Source: Prevotella falsenii DSM 22864 = JCM 15124
Lineage (GTDB): Bacteria > Bacteroidota > Bacteroidia > Bacteroidales > Bacteroidaceae
Length of the DNA: 33,728 nt
Assembly (NCBI RefSeq): GCF_000613945.1
Contig: NZ_BAJY01000029.1
Coordinates: 1-33,728, forward strand
Reading direction: 5' to 3'
Shown: piece by piece, positions 1 through 8,964 of the stretch
How the letters are laid out: every line of letters starts with the position of its first letter
How positions within the stretch are numbered: position 1 is the first letter of the stretch
Made by a program: the position numbers and the translations under genes
Notes under the pieces: generated by a model
Database searches by the model: none
The model's input: the letters and a program-made list of their open reading frames with translations, nothing else
Told to the model about the DNA's origin: nothing

Positions 1-76
1 CCTTGCCTTCTTTTCGTTCATCAGTATGATATTGAATTGTCATCAGTGTGATAATAGACTTTAGCCGGTATGAAAT

Positions 77-110
77 AAAAAAGGCAACCAAGCATTACTG
101 CTTAGCTGCC
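77..110 (-). terminator. Intrinsic terminator of the capsule operon
   Basis: Read on the minus strand, a 12-bp stem (GGCAGCTAAGCA paired with TGCTTGGTTGCC, two G-U wobbles) with a 4-nt loop is followed at once by six T. It lies about 80 bp past the stop codon of the last capsule gene, where a rho-independent terminator is expected. The rest of the 193 bp before that gene shows nothing else I can name. Confidence 0.85.
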
Positions 111-193
111 TCAACAGAATTTATTTCTATGAAAAAGAGTATAAAAACTCTATCTTTTTTTTGTTTATCGGTTGTTTTGTATTGTTGTACGTA

Positions 194-1303
194 TCACCTT
201 TTTACTGCTTGGAAAATCTTTTTAGGTATCTCTTTCGTAATAAGTGCAATGTTTTCTTTTCTGCTAAGATTAAATAGATGGTAATAATGAGATAGTTTTA
301 TATTCGTTTGCTCAATATAATACTTAATCCCTGACCTTACTTTTGTTGTGCGACCATATTTCCCAAAGTTACCTCTCTTATACACAACGTTAAGAATATA
401 TTTCTTTCTTTTATAATCTTTCTTTGTCAGTGTGTAGGGAAATTCGGCTTCCGGTAAACCTATCTCGTCTACAAGGATAGTTCCAATTGCAGTGAATGCC
501 TTGAGAAAATCTAATCGTGTTAATATTTCAATAAGTTTTGCTTTATCAATACAATTCTTTCTGTCTCCTTCTTGTTCAGCTATCGCAGCTCTGTGGCACA
601 ATATTGCAACATCGCAAAACTGCCGAAGCCCCACACCTAATTCTATAAGGTGATGAAACAGATGAAGAAAAGTATAAGCAAGGTTTAGCGTTGGATTTAA
701 AGTTGGGACTTTTTTATTATCAATGAATGTATAATCCGGCGGTTCGGAGCTTATTAAACTATCGAAATATTGTTGATTTTCTGTACTTGCAAACTTGTAA
801 AGTGTAAAATGTAGTTCGAATAAGGTTTTATTAAATAGGAAAGTATAATGCTGTTCCGATTCATCACGTTTCGGTTTTACATTTAATTCTTTGTGCAATA
901 TGCTTAGTAATCTTTCTAAATCTTCTGCAAAACAGTAGAAGTCAATATCTCCACCTACTCGATGGAGTGGGCGAGGGTAGGAGTTTGCTACTGTTTGTCC
1001 TTTTACAACAAAGAACTTTATATTATGTTTCTCTAATAGTTCGGTAAGGAATATTAGATTTTTATTAAGGTGTTGATTTGTTTTCTTGATGTTTTCTAAA
1101 CTTCCAAATGCAACCAAAGCCTCTTGCTGTGGGAGTTTTACATTGTTGTTGATAAGTGAAGAATATACCAAGCCATTTACAGTTTGCATATTTGCAATAT
1201 TCTGTAGAATAGAGAAATCCTTTTTATCTATTGACGAAAGGCTAAGCTGTTCGTCCCATAATTCATTCTTTATTAACTCCTTTAGCTGTTTGGTAACACA
1301 CAT
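194..1303 (-). CDS. Nucleotidyltransferase-fold protein (NTP_transf_5-like)
   Basis: A 369-residue protein resembling the 'uncharacterised nucleotidyltransferase' family (Pfam NTP_transf_5). The visible signature is the FFVVKGQTVANSYP segment followed by HRVGGDIDFYC near residues 95-125; GDIDF matches the G-x-D-x-D metal-binding pattern of polymerase-beta-like nucleotidyltransferases. The rest is mostly helical with no signal peptide or membrane segment, so it should be cytosolic. The family is common in capsule and RiPP loci, but its substrate is not established. It is the last gene of the minus-strand operon, 28 bp after the aminotransferase and just before a terminator. A role in modifying a sugar or carrier is inference from context only. 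Confidence 0.75.
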   Translation of the reverse strand: MCVTKQLKELIKNELWDEQLSLSSIDKKDFSILQNIANMQTVNGLVYSSLINNNVKLPQQEALVAFGSLENIKKTNQHLNKNLIFLTELLEKHNIKFFVVKGQTVANSYPRPLHRVGGDIDFYCFAEDLERLLSILHKELNVKPKRDESEQHYTFLFNKTLFELHFTLYKFASTENQQYFDSLISSEPPDYTFIDNKKVPTLNPTLNLAYTFLHLFHHLIELGVGLRQFCDVAILCHRAAIAEQEGDRKNCIDKAKLIEILTRLDFLKAFTAIGTILVDEIGLPEAEFPYTLTKKDYKRKKYILNVVYKRGNFGKYGRTTKVRSGIKYYIEQTNIKLSHYYHLFNLSRKENIALITKEIPKKIFQAVKR

Positions 1304-1331
1304 AAAGTTATTATTGTAGAAACATAAAGTT

Positions 1332-2678
1332 CTATTTTACAATAGAAGTTTTGATAGATTCGATAATAAATCTTGCGTCTTCATCGCTAATCATAGGACC
1401 GGAAGGAAGGCAAAGACCTGTCTTGAACAGTTCCTCGCTTATGCCATTGATGTAGGCTGGGCAGTTTTTATAAACCGGCTGTAAATGCATTGGTTTCCAA
1501 AGCGGGCGGCTTTCTATGCCTAATTTATCCAATGCTATACGCATAGCCTCGACATTTGTGTTTGGTTCGCAATCGGTATGAACCTTTCCTGTTGAATGAA
1601 CTACACCTGCTGCACCGCCAACAGCACCTGCAATTGCTTTGTTATAAGCTTCTTCTTGACCTATAACCTTTAAATCTTTGTCCAATGTGATGGTATTCAA
1701 CCAGAAATTAGAGTCATATTTTTCATTCGGATTGCTATGGAATGTAATGCCTTTTACATCTTTAAAGCCTTCTTTATACAGATTTGCAAGGTGTTTATGG
1801 TGTGCAATATGTTCGTCAAGCACCGTCATTTGTCCACGCCCTATACCTGCACAGATATTGCTGAGGCGATAGTTGTAGCCAATTTCTTCGTGTTGGTAGT
1901 ATGGGAAAGCCTCCCGAGCTTGTGTTGCAAAGAACATAATACGGTCTTTCGCTTCTTTGTTTGGACAAACCAATGCGCCGCCACCGGAAGTGGTTATCAT
2001 CTTATTTCCATTGAAACTCATTACGCCGTATTCGCCAAATGTACCTACAACTTGCCTGTTATACCGGCTGCCAAGTCCTTCAGCAGCATCTTCGACAATT
2101 GGAATGTTGTAGCGTTCTGCAATTTCCATGATTTCTTTTATCTTTGCAGGCATACCGTAGAGGTAAACTGCGATAATTGCTTTCGGCTTGTTGCCTGTCT
2201 TTTCTATTCTGTCTTTAATTGCTCTTTCGAGTAATTCCGGCGACATATTCCAAGTATCAGCTTCGGAATCTACAAAGACCGGAGTTGCTCCAAGATAAAC
2301 AACGGGGTGAGAACTTGCACAGAAGGTGAAACTCTGACAAATAACTTCATCACCAGCCTTAACGCCTAAGTTTATCAAAGCCAAATGAATAGCTGACGTG
2401 CCGGAGCATAATGCAACAACTTCTTTATGTTCTAACTCTTTATATCCATCGTTCCATAGCCCATCAGGATTGTCGTTGTGTGCCTGAATACTTTGTGGAT
2501 AAACTTCATTGGAGAAATCTATTTTGTTGGGTTTCGACTTACAAAACCTTGCTAATTCTTCTTCAAAGGCATTCACATTTGGTCCTAATGGTACTACCCA
2601 ATTTGTGTCAAATGCTTCCTGAATGTATTTCTGTTCGTTGCCACTCATGTGGGCGAGGCATAAATATTTTCTTTCCAT
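1332..2678 (-). CDS. DegT/DnrJ/EryC1/StrS-family sugar aminotransferase
   Basis: A 448-residue PLP-dependent aminotransferase of the sugar nucleotide type. Family marks are WVVPLGPNVNAFEEELA near the N terminus, CSGTSAIHLAL (residues 91-101), VEDAAEGLGS with Asp197 expected to hold the PLP ring nitrogen, and SFNGNKMITTSGGG with Lys226 as the likely Schiff-base lysine. It is longer than the usual 370-390 residues, with inserts at about 48-85 and 350-375. These enzymes put an amino group on C3 or C4 of a keto-sugar nucleotide. The stop is 5 bp from the next upstream gene, the initiating sugar transferase; this pairing resembles WcfR-WcfS of Bacteroides fragilis PSA and PglE-PglC, suggesting a 4-amino-trideoxyhexose as first sugar (inference). 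The matching 4,6-dehydratase is not in this window. Confidence 0.92.
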   Translation of the reverse strand: MERKYLCLAHMSGNEQKYIQEAFDTNWVVPLGPNVNAFEEELARFCKSKPNKIDFSNEVYPQSIQAHNDNPDGLWNDGYKELEHKEVVALCSGTSAIHLALINLGVKAGDEVICQSFTFCASSHPVVYLGATPVFVDSEADTWNMSPELLERAIKDRIEKTGNKPKAIIAVYLYGMPAKIKEIMEIAERYNIPIVEDAAEGLGSRYNRQVVGTFGEYGVMSFNGNKMITTSGGGALVCPNKEAKDRIMFFATQAREAFPYYQHEEIGYNYRLSNICAGIGRGQMTVLDEHIAHHKHLANLYKEGFKDVKGITFHSNPNEKYDSNFWLNTITLDKDLKVIGQEEAYNKAIAGAVGGAAGVVHSTGKVHTDCEPNTNVEAMRIALDKLGIESRPLWKPMHLQPVYKNCPAYINGISEELFKTGLCLPSGPMISDEDARFIIESIKTSIVK

Positions 2679-2683
2679 CTTGA

Positions 2684-3319
2684 TTATATATTTTCGCCTG
2701 CATAGTTCATCTTTCTACCGAGAACCGTACAGACTATCATTTGAATATCCTTTATAAATGAATAATGTTTTAAGTAATAGAGATTCAATCTTACTTTGTC
2801 AGGAAAGATAACCTCATCATTGTATTGTATGGGATTTTCAACAGAGGCTAACAGTTCTTCTTCATTTCTATATTTGAGACTGGCAGGTCCGGTAATTCCC
2901 GGCTTTAACTTGAGTATATCTCGGTCTTCATCTTTCAGTTGGTCTGCATATCCGGGTACATCGGGGCGCGGCCCTACAAAACTCATATCACCTTTGAGTA
3001 CATTCCAAAGTTCCGGCAATTCGTCCAGTTTGTAACGTCTCAGCTTCTCGCCAAGTGGAGTAATCCTACTTTGTTCTGTTGAAGCTATAGACGTAGCCGC
3101 AGAATCTTTACTCGCCACTGATGCCTCAGCTTTAACAGTCATTGACCGAAACTTATAAACAGTGAATAGCTTACCGTGTTGTCCTACTCGTTTCTGACAA
3201 AACAGAATGGGACCGGGCATCTTTCGTTTAATGAGAATTGTTACAATTAATAATACTGGACTTAACAATACTAATCCAATGACGGAAACAATCTTATCAA
3301 ATATCCATTTAAGAAACAT
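2684..3319 (-). CDS. Initiating sugar transferase (PglC/WcfS-type phosphoglycosyl transferase)
   Basis: A 211-residue monotopic phosphoglycosyl transferase. It has one N-terminal hydrophobic segment (about residues 9-30) ending in the Ser-Pro of the re-entrant helix, then KRVGQHGKLFTVYKFRSM (43-60), the catalytic Asp99-Glu100 pair in YKLDELPELWNVLKGDMSFV, and VGPRPD. The length is that of the short PglC/WcfS class rather than the five-TM WbaP class. The family moves a phospho-sugar from a UDP-sugar to undecaprenyl phosphate at the inner face of the inner membrane, starting each repeat unit. It sits between the aminotransferase (5 bp) and the ATP-grasp gene (9 bp), so the three are probably co-translated. 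Confidence 0.93.
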   Translation of the reverse strand: MFLKWIFDKIVSVIGLVLLSPVLLIVTILIKRKMPGPILFCQKRVGQHGKLFTVYKFRSMTVKAEASVASKDSAATSIASTEQSRITPLGEKLRRYKLDELPELWNVLKGDMSFVGPRPDVPGYADQLKDEDRDILKLKPGITGPASLKYRNEEELLASVENPIQYNDEVIFPDKVRLNLYYLKHYSFIKDIQMIVCTVLGRKMNYAGENI

Positions 3320-3328
3320 AACTTTGAC

Positions 3329-4444
3329 TTAAGGATTCATTTTTCTATTTTTTACTAGTTTAATTAAATAATAAAGGAATTCACCCAAAATAGCTTTCTT
3401 GTCTTCCTTTCTATAATCATCAAAAGCATCAAAGTCCCAACTCATAATTTGTTTGAACTCTCTTATAGTCAAAGAAGAACGAAGTATTTTTCCAATGAGA
3501 GTAATAATATCTCCAAGAATCCACTTGGTTTTTGTTCCTATACGAGGGCAAATACTTTGATTGTATTTCCCAGATGTAAAGAGAGTATATACAATGTAAG
3601 GTATGTCAAAACCTCCTGCCATTGGAGTAGCTAAGCCACCTGTAAATCTAGCATTAACCTCTATAAAGACAGCATTTTTTGTTTTTTCATTCACCTTGAA
3701 GTCAATGCCACATACACCTTTATAGTCAATTTTATCTAAGATTAGTTTAGAATATTTTTCCAATTCGGGCATTTTAACAAGGATTCTCTGCGTAGTCGTA
3801 CCTCCACCATCTGTTTTGGTTACCAAAGATCTATATGTACTTGCTTGAAAGAAATTATCATACCTAACACAGTCAACGCTATAATCTCTGCCTGCAAAGA
3901 AATCTTCTACTAGAATATCTTTTTTGTTAAATTGTAGTAAGAGATTCTTTGCTTCCTCGTAATCTTTGGGAAAGAATACACCTTTAGCAGAGTTTCCAAA
4001 TTTAGTCTTTATAACAATCGGATATGTGGCATTTCGTATATCGTCTATAAAACGTGGTACAGGTACACCAACAGAATCTGCTAAAAGCGTTGCCTCATAT
4101 TTATCTGATAATCGAATTTGTTTCTCATAAGAGTCCATGGTATAAATGACATCTTGGGGAAGTTCATCTATATGTTTGGCAATTATCAATGTCTCGTCAT
4201 GTGTAGGCATAAGAACCTTAGGGGAATATTCTTTGATAGCTCTCTTCAAATCCTCAATAAAACCTTGCTCATCCTTACTAAAATCCCGATATATGAATTT
4301 TCCTATGCTAAATTTAGAAATGCTACAAATATTATATGCAGAGGTATCGCCTACAACAACTTTCAATCCCCTTTCATAAAGGCTACGAATTATATTATAT
4401 CCAACTCGATTCCAACAATATGTTACAATAACATCACACTCCAT
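3329..4444 (-). CDS. ATP-grasp enzyme of the polysaccharide locus
   Basis: A 371-residue ATP-grasp protein related to carbamoyl-phosphate-synthase-like/PylC-like ligases. The N-terminal Rossmann-like part (VIVTYCWNRVGYNIIRSL) precedes the ATP-grasp core: PIVIKTKFGNSAKGVFF (lysine that binds ATP), ILVEDFFAGRDYSVD, and VFIEVNARFTGGL, the E-x-N-x-R magnesium/ATP motif. Such enzymes join a carboxylate to an amine through an acyl phosphate. Neighbours are the initiating sugar transferase and a GT4, and the locus also makes an amino sugar, so acylation of the sugar amine, perhaps with an amino acid, is a reasonable inference; the substrate cannot be read from sequence. It is separated by 7-9 bp from genes on both sides. 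Confidence 0.88.
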   Translation of the reverse strand: MECDVIVTYCWNRVGYNIIRSLYERGLKVVVGDTSAYNICSISKFSIGKFIYRDFSKDEQGFIEDLKRAIKEYSPKVLMPTHDETLIIAKHIDELPQDVIYTMDSYEKQIRLSDKYEATLLADSVGVPVPRFIDDIRNATYPIVIKTKFGNSAKGVFFPKDYEEAKNLLLQFNKKDILVEDFFAGRDYSVDCVRYDNFFQASTYRSLVTKTDGGGTTTQRILVKMPELEKYSKLILDKIDYKGVCGIDFKVNEKTKNAVFIEVNARFTGGLATPMAGGFDIPYIVYTLFTSGKYNQSICPRIGTKTKWILGDIITLIGKILRSSLTIREFKQIMSWDFDAFDDYRKEDKKAILGEFLYYLIKLVKNRKMNP

Positions 4445-4451
4445 TAGTTCT

Positions 4452-5648
4452 CTACTTTAAAAGTTTCCTATATTCATGTAGTATCGCTTTCCAAACTTCT
4501 TCTTGCCTATATCTGTCAACTATCATTTTGCGAGATTGTGAAGACATATCTTTTACGCAGTTCTTATTATTCAAGCACCAATTCATTTTCTCGTATAAAG
4601 CATCTACATCCTTAGAAGAGAATATTTTACCATTGAAACCTTCTTTGATAATTTCATTGCATCCATTAATATTTGTTACAATAGCAGGGATACCCATAGC
4701 TCCAGCTTGCAAAACCACATTAGGAAATCCTTCTCTGTAACTTGGAAATACTAATACGTCTGCTGCTATAAAGAATGGGCGGACATCATTCTGATAGCCA
4801 ACAAAATGAACATTTGAATCCGAACGAAGAAATTCTTCATTATCAGCATCAAGAGGATCCAATTCCGATTCAAAACGACCTACAAGAAGTAGTTTCATAC
4901 TCTTTTTTTCTGCTTTAAATCGTTTCATACAGACTGTTAGCTCATTCATACCCTTATCACGAACAATTCGTCCTATGAAGATAAAGGCAAAATCGCTTTT
5001 AGAAAGTCCAATGCTTTCTCTGAATAAATCTCTTGCTTTTTCTGAATTTGTTTCTTTAGAAAGGTTCAGATTTTGCTTTATTTGTTCAATTGTAGCCTGT
5101 TCAGAAAAGTAAGTAGTATCTATACCATTGATATTTCCATTATGGATTATGTGCATTTCTTTACTTGTAATTCTATCTTCAAGTAAAGTCTTTTTTACTC
5201 CTTCTCCTTCCGGAATTACTTTCGTTGCGCAATAGCAGCTAATACGTTCCATTGTTATAAGCAAAGTGCGGAAAAGCCCATTTGCGCCTTGATAGCGTAG
5301 CCCTGTAACTGTATAGAGACGATGAGGCACAGAAGCTAACTTCGAGGCTATCATTGACAGCATACTGCCTTTCGGGGTATTGGCATGGACAATATCAGGT
5401 TTTTCTTTACGAAATAATCTGTAAAGCAGCCAAAGGCATTTGATGTCGGAGAACAAGGAAATTTCTCTGTGCATTGGAACTTCAATGGTTCTAATGCCTT
5501 CGCGCTTTCCTACCATTTCCAACACCCCCGTATTGTTAGAAACACCAATAACTTCAAACTCTGAACTTAGAAATTTAAGTTGTCCTTTGATGAGCGAATC
5601 TAAACTTATATCAGAGGTAGTAACTCTTATCAGTTTCCTCTTTGCCAT
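4452..5648 (-). CDS. GT4-family glycosyltransferase
   Basis: A 398-residue GT-B fold glycosyltransferase (Glycosyltransferase_4-like N domain, Glycos_transf_1 C domain). The N-terminal half contains DIVHANTPKGSMLSMIASKL; the C-terminal half contains FIFIGRIVRDKGMNEL and VFPSYREGFPNVVLQAGAMG. The second Glu of the usual E-x7-E motif is Gln here, a variant I believe is common in Bacteroidales enzymes of this type. It resembles PglA/CapM-like transferases that add the second sugar after a PglC-type initiator, and it lies two genes upstream of that initiator. Sugar specificity cannot be told. Cytosolic, probably peripheral to the inner membrane. Confidence 0.92.
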   Translation of the reverse strand: MAKRKLIRVTTSDISLDSLIKGQLKFLSSEFEVIGVSNNTGVLEMVGKREGIRTIEVPMHREISLFSDIKCLWLLYRLFRKEKPDIVHANTPKGSMLSMIASKLASVPHRLYTVTGLRYQGANGLFRTLLITMERISCYCATKVIPEGEGVKKTLLEDRITSKEMHIIHNGNINGIDTTYFSEQATIEQIKQNLNLSKETNSEKARDLFRESIGLSKSDFAFIFIGRIVRDKGMNELTVCMKRFKAEKKSMKLLLVGRFESELDPLDADNEEFLRSDSNVHFVGYQNDVRPFFIAADVLVFPSYREGFPNVVLQAGAMGIPAIVTNINGCNEIIKEGFNGKIFSSKDVDALYEKMNWCLNNKNCVKDMSSQSRKMIVDRYRQEEVWKAILHEYRKLLK

Positions 5649-5705
5649 CTTTAATAATTCTTATGACATTATATTCTCAACGGTTTCAGATATATCAGTA
5701 TCGGT

Positions 5706-6818
5706 CTATTCAAACTTTCCAATTACTTTTTGATAGACCTTATTATAACCGCTTACCATCTTACTAATATCAAATTCTATTGCTCGAGCATAACAGCGGT
5801 TGGCAATTTCATCATAATAGTCCTTATTTTCTGCCAGTTGATTAATCTCATTTGCAAGAGCCTTGGCATCTTCGTGCGGAAAGAGAATGCCGTATCCTTT
5901 TGTAACCTCTCGCAAGCCATTCACATCAGAGGCTATAAAAGGTTTATGTGCACTCATACCTTCTACATTGCTAAGACTCAAGCCCTCCCAGTGAGAAGAC
6001 ATTACGATAATATCTGCTGCCTTCAAAACATTTGGTATATCTGTTCTTAATCCAAGAAACCGAACTCTATCATCTACACCTAACGACTTAGCCAGCTGTT
6101 GAACTTCTTCCATTCGTTCGCCAATCCCGGCAAACCAAGCTTCAAATTTATCTTTATCCAAAGCAGACAGAGCTTTAACAACTGTGTCTTGGTCTTTAGC
6201 ATCTCTAAAACCGGCAACCATTAAAATCGCCTTCCTATTTTCTTTAAGTGTTAGAAGTTCCTTATTAGGCGTAGCATTGCAAATGGCATCAACGTCCACA
6301 CCATTATTAATGGTGGAAATATGCTTATAGCGAAGTTTGGTATTATCTATCCAATCACCTCGCATATATTCCCTCAACTTTTCTTCTGCTACTTGACTGA
6401 TGCAAATTACATAGTTGTATTGTCCATACATCCAACTTTCAATCGGAGCATACCATTTCCATTCGCGTTTGCGATTAGAAGTTGTATGTTCTGTAGATAC
6501 GAGTTTTATATGGCGGTATAAGTTGGCAATTGCAATAAATAGCTGTGGTGAAGAATTATGTGTATGAACTATATCATACCCCTTCATTATCTTTATCAAC
6601 CTTAATATATAAAGTGGATTGTACACACCATACCCCAATGCATATATCTTTGTCTGTGGACTTTCAACCTTAAGCCTCTGCATCAATGGTGTTTCCGTAC
6701 CATTAAATATACATAAATCCACAGTATGCCCTAATGCGCACAATCTTGGAATCAAGTTCACAACCAAGGTTTCTGCACCTCCTATTTCCAAAGATGTAAT
6801 GACTTGAAGAATCTTCAT
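5706..6818 (-). CDS. GT4-family glycosyltransferase
   Basis: A 370-residue GT-B glycosyltransferase. The N terminus MKILQVITSLEIGGAETLV carries the GGAE glycine loop typical of the family; DIVHTHNSSPQLFIAIANL follows; the C-terminal domain has ILMVAGFRDAKDQDTV, VRFLGLRTDIPNVLKAADI and SHWEGLSLSNVEGM with an intact E-x7-E pair. It is expected to add one sugar to the lipid-linked repeat unit in the cytosol. A 57-bp gap separates it from the next gene downstream and only 4 bp from the GINT1_N-like gene upstream. Donor and acceptor are not predictable. Confidence 0.93.
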   Translation of the reverse strand: MKILQVITSLEIGGAETLVVNLIPRLCALGHTVDLCIFNGTETPLMQRLKVESPQTKIYALGYGVYNPLYILRLIKIMKGYDIVHTHNSSPQLFIAIANLYRHIKLVSTEHTTSNRKREWKWYAPIESWMYGQYNYVICISQVAEEKLREYMRGDWIDNTKLRYKHISTINNGVDVDAICNATPNKELLTLKENRKAILMVAGFRDAKDQDTVVKALSALDKDKFEAWFAGIGERMEEVQQLAKSLGVDDRVRFLGLRTDIPNVLKAADIIVMSSHWEGLSLSNVEGMSAHKPFIASDVNGLREVTKGYGILFPHEDAKALANEINQLAENKDYYDEIANRCYARAIEFDISKMVSGYNKVYQKVIGKFE

Positions 6819-6822
6819 CTGC

Positions 6823-7749
6823 TCATATTAAGTTAAAACGTTTAAGAATCTTACGAATCCACATTCTATCAAATCCAAGGGCATCTGTAACTGTAATTCC
6901 TTTATACGAATTAAAGGTATGGCTACCTATATTTAATGTAGGGTGTACAGAGTATAGTCTTCTTATTTCTTTAAAAGTAAAATTGGTTGTATCTGTTTCC
7001 TGTAATGTAACTGCATGACCATATTGCGTATTACATTCTTGGGTTGGGCGTATAAGTTTATCTTTGTAGTAAAAGAAATTGCCAGACATACGTGCTATGT
7101 TTTCTTTGAAAGAAATTTCTTTTAGAAAATGAAACTGCTTATTTTTAGGTGCCCATTTATATATGTGTAAGATGTTTCCATTAGGATTTTCTCTTGGTGT
7201 GCAGAACAAATATATATATTCATCAATTTTAACAGGAACAGCATCTTCAACAGCTTTGTCTAAAACACTGTGTAAGCAGCTTATTTTATTCGATTTCGGG
7301 GAAAAACTATATATGTATAAATGTCCGCTTTCTCCGTTCTCCGGCAAGATATAAACATTAGGTTCTGTTGCCTTCTCGTTTTCTGTATCAATATCTTTTA
7401 TAAGGTCTCCTAAGCTACTGTTTCTCCTGATAATTAGAGGAAAAGAAAGATGTGTCGGTAATTCTAAAATAACATCACATCTTAAAAGAATGTATGTTTT
7501 TCTATCAACTGTAAGCTTAGAAATTCGTCCTCTATTTATAGGTTTATAAAATTCTTCAACTAATAAAGTAATCTCTTTTTCTGTTACATCTAAAACGAAT
7601 GGGTCGGCAAACCAAGAGTCTTTATATTTATGAATTATCCATTTTACATCAACAGCACTGCCATTAATAATATCCTCCGTAGAATTCTGAATAAATCCTA
7701 CATTCCAACGCTCGTCGGTAAGTTTCTTTATCTGTGTTTTGAGAGACAT
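6823..7749 (-). CDS. GINT1_N / GH43-like beta-propeller protein
   Basis: A 308-residue protein that I recognise only by fold. Its repeated short beta blocks (DVKWIIHKYKDSWFADPFVLD, LVEEFYKPINRGRISKL, VYILPENGESGHLYIYSF, DKLIRPTQECNTQYGHAV) resemble the five-bladed propeller found N-terminal to glucosamine inositolphosphorylceramide transferase 1 (GINT1_N) and in GH43-type proteins. Key cues are WFADPF and the late RPTQ...YG motif. There is no signal peptide, so despite glycosidase resemblance it should stay in the cytosol. Such proteins recur in O-antigen and capsule loci beside glycosyltransferases; the activity is unproven. It starts a sub-cluster after a 321-bp intergenic gap that holds one copy of the 186-bp repeat. 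Confidence 0.65.
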   Translation of the reverse strand: MSLKTQIKKLTDERWNVGFIQNSTEDIINGSAVDVKWIIHKYKDSWFADPFVLDVTEKEITLLVEEFYKPINRGRISKLTVDRKTYILLRCDVILELPTHLSFPLIIRRNSSLGDLIKDIDTENEKATEPNVYILPENGESGHLYIYSFSPKSNKISCLHSVLDKAVEDAVPVKIDEYIYLFCTPRENPNGNILHIYKWAPKNKQFHFLKEISFKENIARMSGNFFYYKDKLIRPTQECNTQYGHAVTLQETDTTNFTFKEIRRLYSVHPTLNIGSHTFNSYKGITVTDALGFDRMWIRKILKRFNLI

Positions 7750-8070
7750 TTATAATTTTTCTTTTATAGTTTAATATAGGTAAGAGATTTTTTTTGTTTT
7801 GTAAAGATAATCCTCCTAAGAAGTATTAACTACTCTTTCGCACTTCAAAAGCGTATGTTTTGCTCAGCAAAACATACGCTTTTACACGATAAAATCTACG
7901 CTTTTGATATACGAAAGAATATATTTTATACCACACTGATAAATAGAAAGTTAAAAATAAGTGTGCTTCTGAAAAAGTATTTACAGTTTTATGGCTTTCT
8001 TTCTGTTTACAAAAGAATGTATGTAGAGTAGGAGAGTGGTGAATATTGCTGATAAAAAAAGATTATCAAG
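7750..8070. other. 321-bp gap inside the capsule locus
   Basis: No open reading frame here resembles a gene. The stretch is very AT-rich, and most of it (7799-7984) is repeat copy A. I see no good TAnnTTTG box for the downstream minus-strand genes, so whether transcription restarts here is unclear. Confidence 0.7.
7799..7984 (+). repeat. 186-bp interspersed repeat, copy A
   Basis: Copy A starts with TTGTAAAGATAA and ends with TATTTAC, the same ends as the other three copies. Its centre is a perfect 16-bp stem, AAAAGCGTATGTTTTG (7847-7862) with CAAAACATACGCTTTT (7868-7883), loop CTCAG. It is the most diverged copy, but the GTATG/CATAC change relative to GTAGG/CCTAC in copy B is made on both strands of the stem. 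Confidence 0.85.
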
Positions 8071-8955
8071 TTATCTCTTTGCTGTTCTTATGCGGTCTTT
8101 AATGTGAAATGCCCAACCTATTGGTAATAGCCATATCCATAAAGAATTTATTCTTTTTCTTATTTTTGATTTATCCTCAATACAGAAATAAAATCTCCAA
8201 TAATTTATGGCTGCTTTTACTTTATCTTTAATAGGAGGATATAAATCTAACATTTCTGCATAACACATTGTTGTTGCAATCGGACTCTTCATTCTTATTT
8301 TGATAATTTCAGCAGTAAGACCATCTTTTTGGTATTCCACTTGGTATATTGATTGGTTGATACATCTTAGTTTATATTTTTGTGCAATTCTGTTCCAAAC
8401 TAAATCTTCTGGGACAAAACGTTCGTTGTCAATTTCCGGAAAAGGAAACTCTTTCATTACGTCTGTATAGAATACCTCTTTTAAATCTCCGATAACACGA
8501 TACTTATTGCGAATTTCGATAGAACTACTTTCTAAAGTTTCTTTAGGTAATTTTGAACCGACAAGTTTTCCATCTTTATAACAATCTAAACCACAAATCC
8601 CTCCAATATTTTTGTTTTCTTTAATCTCAAGATAGTTTTTCCGAACTATTTCTAAGGAATTGGGTAATAAGGCATCATCGCTGTCTGCTATAAAAAATAA
8701 TTCTCCTTTCGCTTCTTTTACCCCTTTATTTATTGCTGTGTGTTTTCCTCCATTCTCTTTATAGAAGTATCGAATTGGAAAATCATTCTCTTGCTGTATA
8801 GTTATGTTCTCTATAACTTCTTTTGTATTGTCGGTACTCCCGTCATCAACGATAACCCACTCAAAGTCTTTATTAGTTTGCTCTTGCAGGCTTTTATGCA
8901 ATCTTGGAAGAAGTCTCGCCCGGTTATAGGTTGGAGTGAATACGGTTATCAGCAT
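8071..8955 (-). CDS. GT2-family glycosyltransferase
   Basis: A 294-residue GT-A fold transferase (Glycos_transf_2). MLITVFTPTYNRARLLPRL opens the nucleotide-binding region; WVIVDDGSTDNTKEVI is the first Asp motif; KGELFFIADSDDALLP is the metal-binding D-x-D; FVPEDLVWNRIAQKY near residue 185 is the acceptor-side E-D motif. There is no membrane segment. It is read after the acyltransferase (9 bp gap) and is the last gene before the 321-bp gap. It should add one sugar to the growing repeat unit. Confidence 0.93.
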   Translation of the reverse strand: MLITVFTPTYNRARLLPRLHKSLQEQTNKDFEWVIVDDGSTDNTKEVIENITIQQENDFPIRYFYKENGGKHTAINKGVKEAKGELFFIADSDDALLPNSLEIVRKNYLEIKENKNIGGICGLDCYKDGKLVGSKLPKETLESSSIEIRNKYRVIGDLKEVFYTDVMKEFPFPEIDNERFVPEDLVWNRIAQKYKLRCINQSIYQVEYQKDGLTAEIIKIRMKSPIATTMCYAEMLDLYPPIKDKVKAAINYWRFYFCIEDKSKIRKRINSLWIWLLPIGWAFHIKDRIRTAKR

Positions 8956-8964
8956 TAATATCTT

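Noticed and set aside
1..30. Tail of a fifth copy of the 186-bp repeat
   Set aside because: The GCCTTCTTTT text resembles sequence just after copy B, but it is short and the repeat body would lie outside the window.
48..284. 78-residue plus-strand ORF at the left edge
   Set aside because: It runs through the capsule terminator hairpin and into the end of the nucleotidyltransferase gene on the other strand; no family signal.
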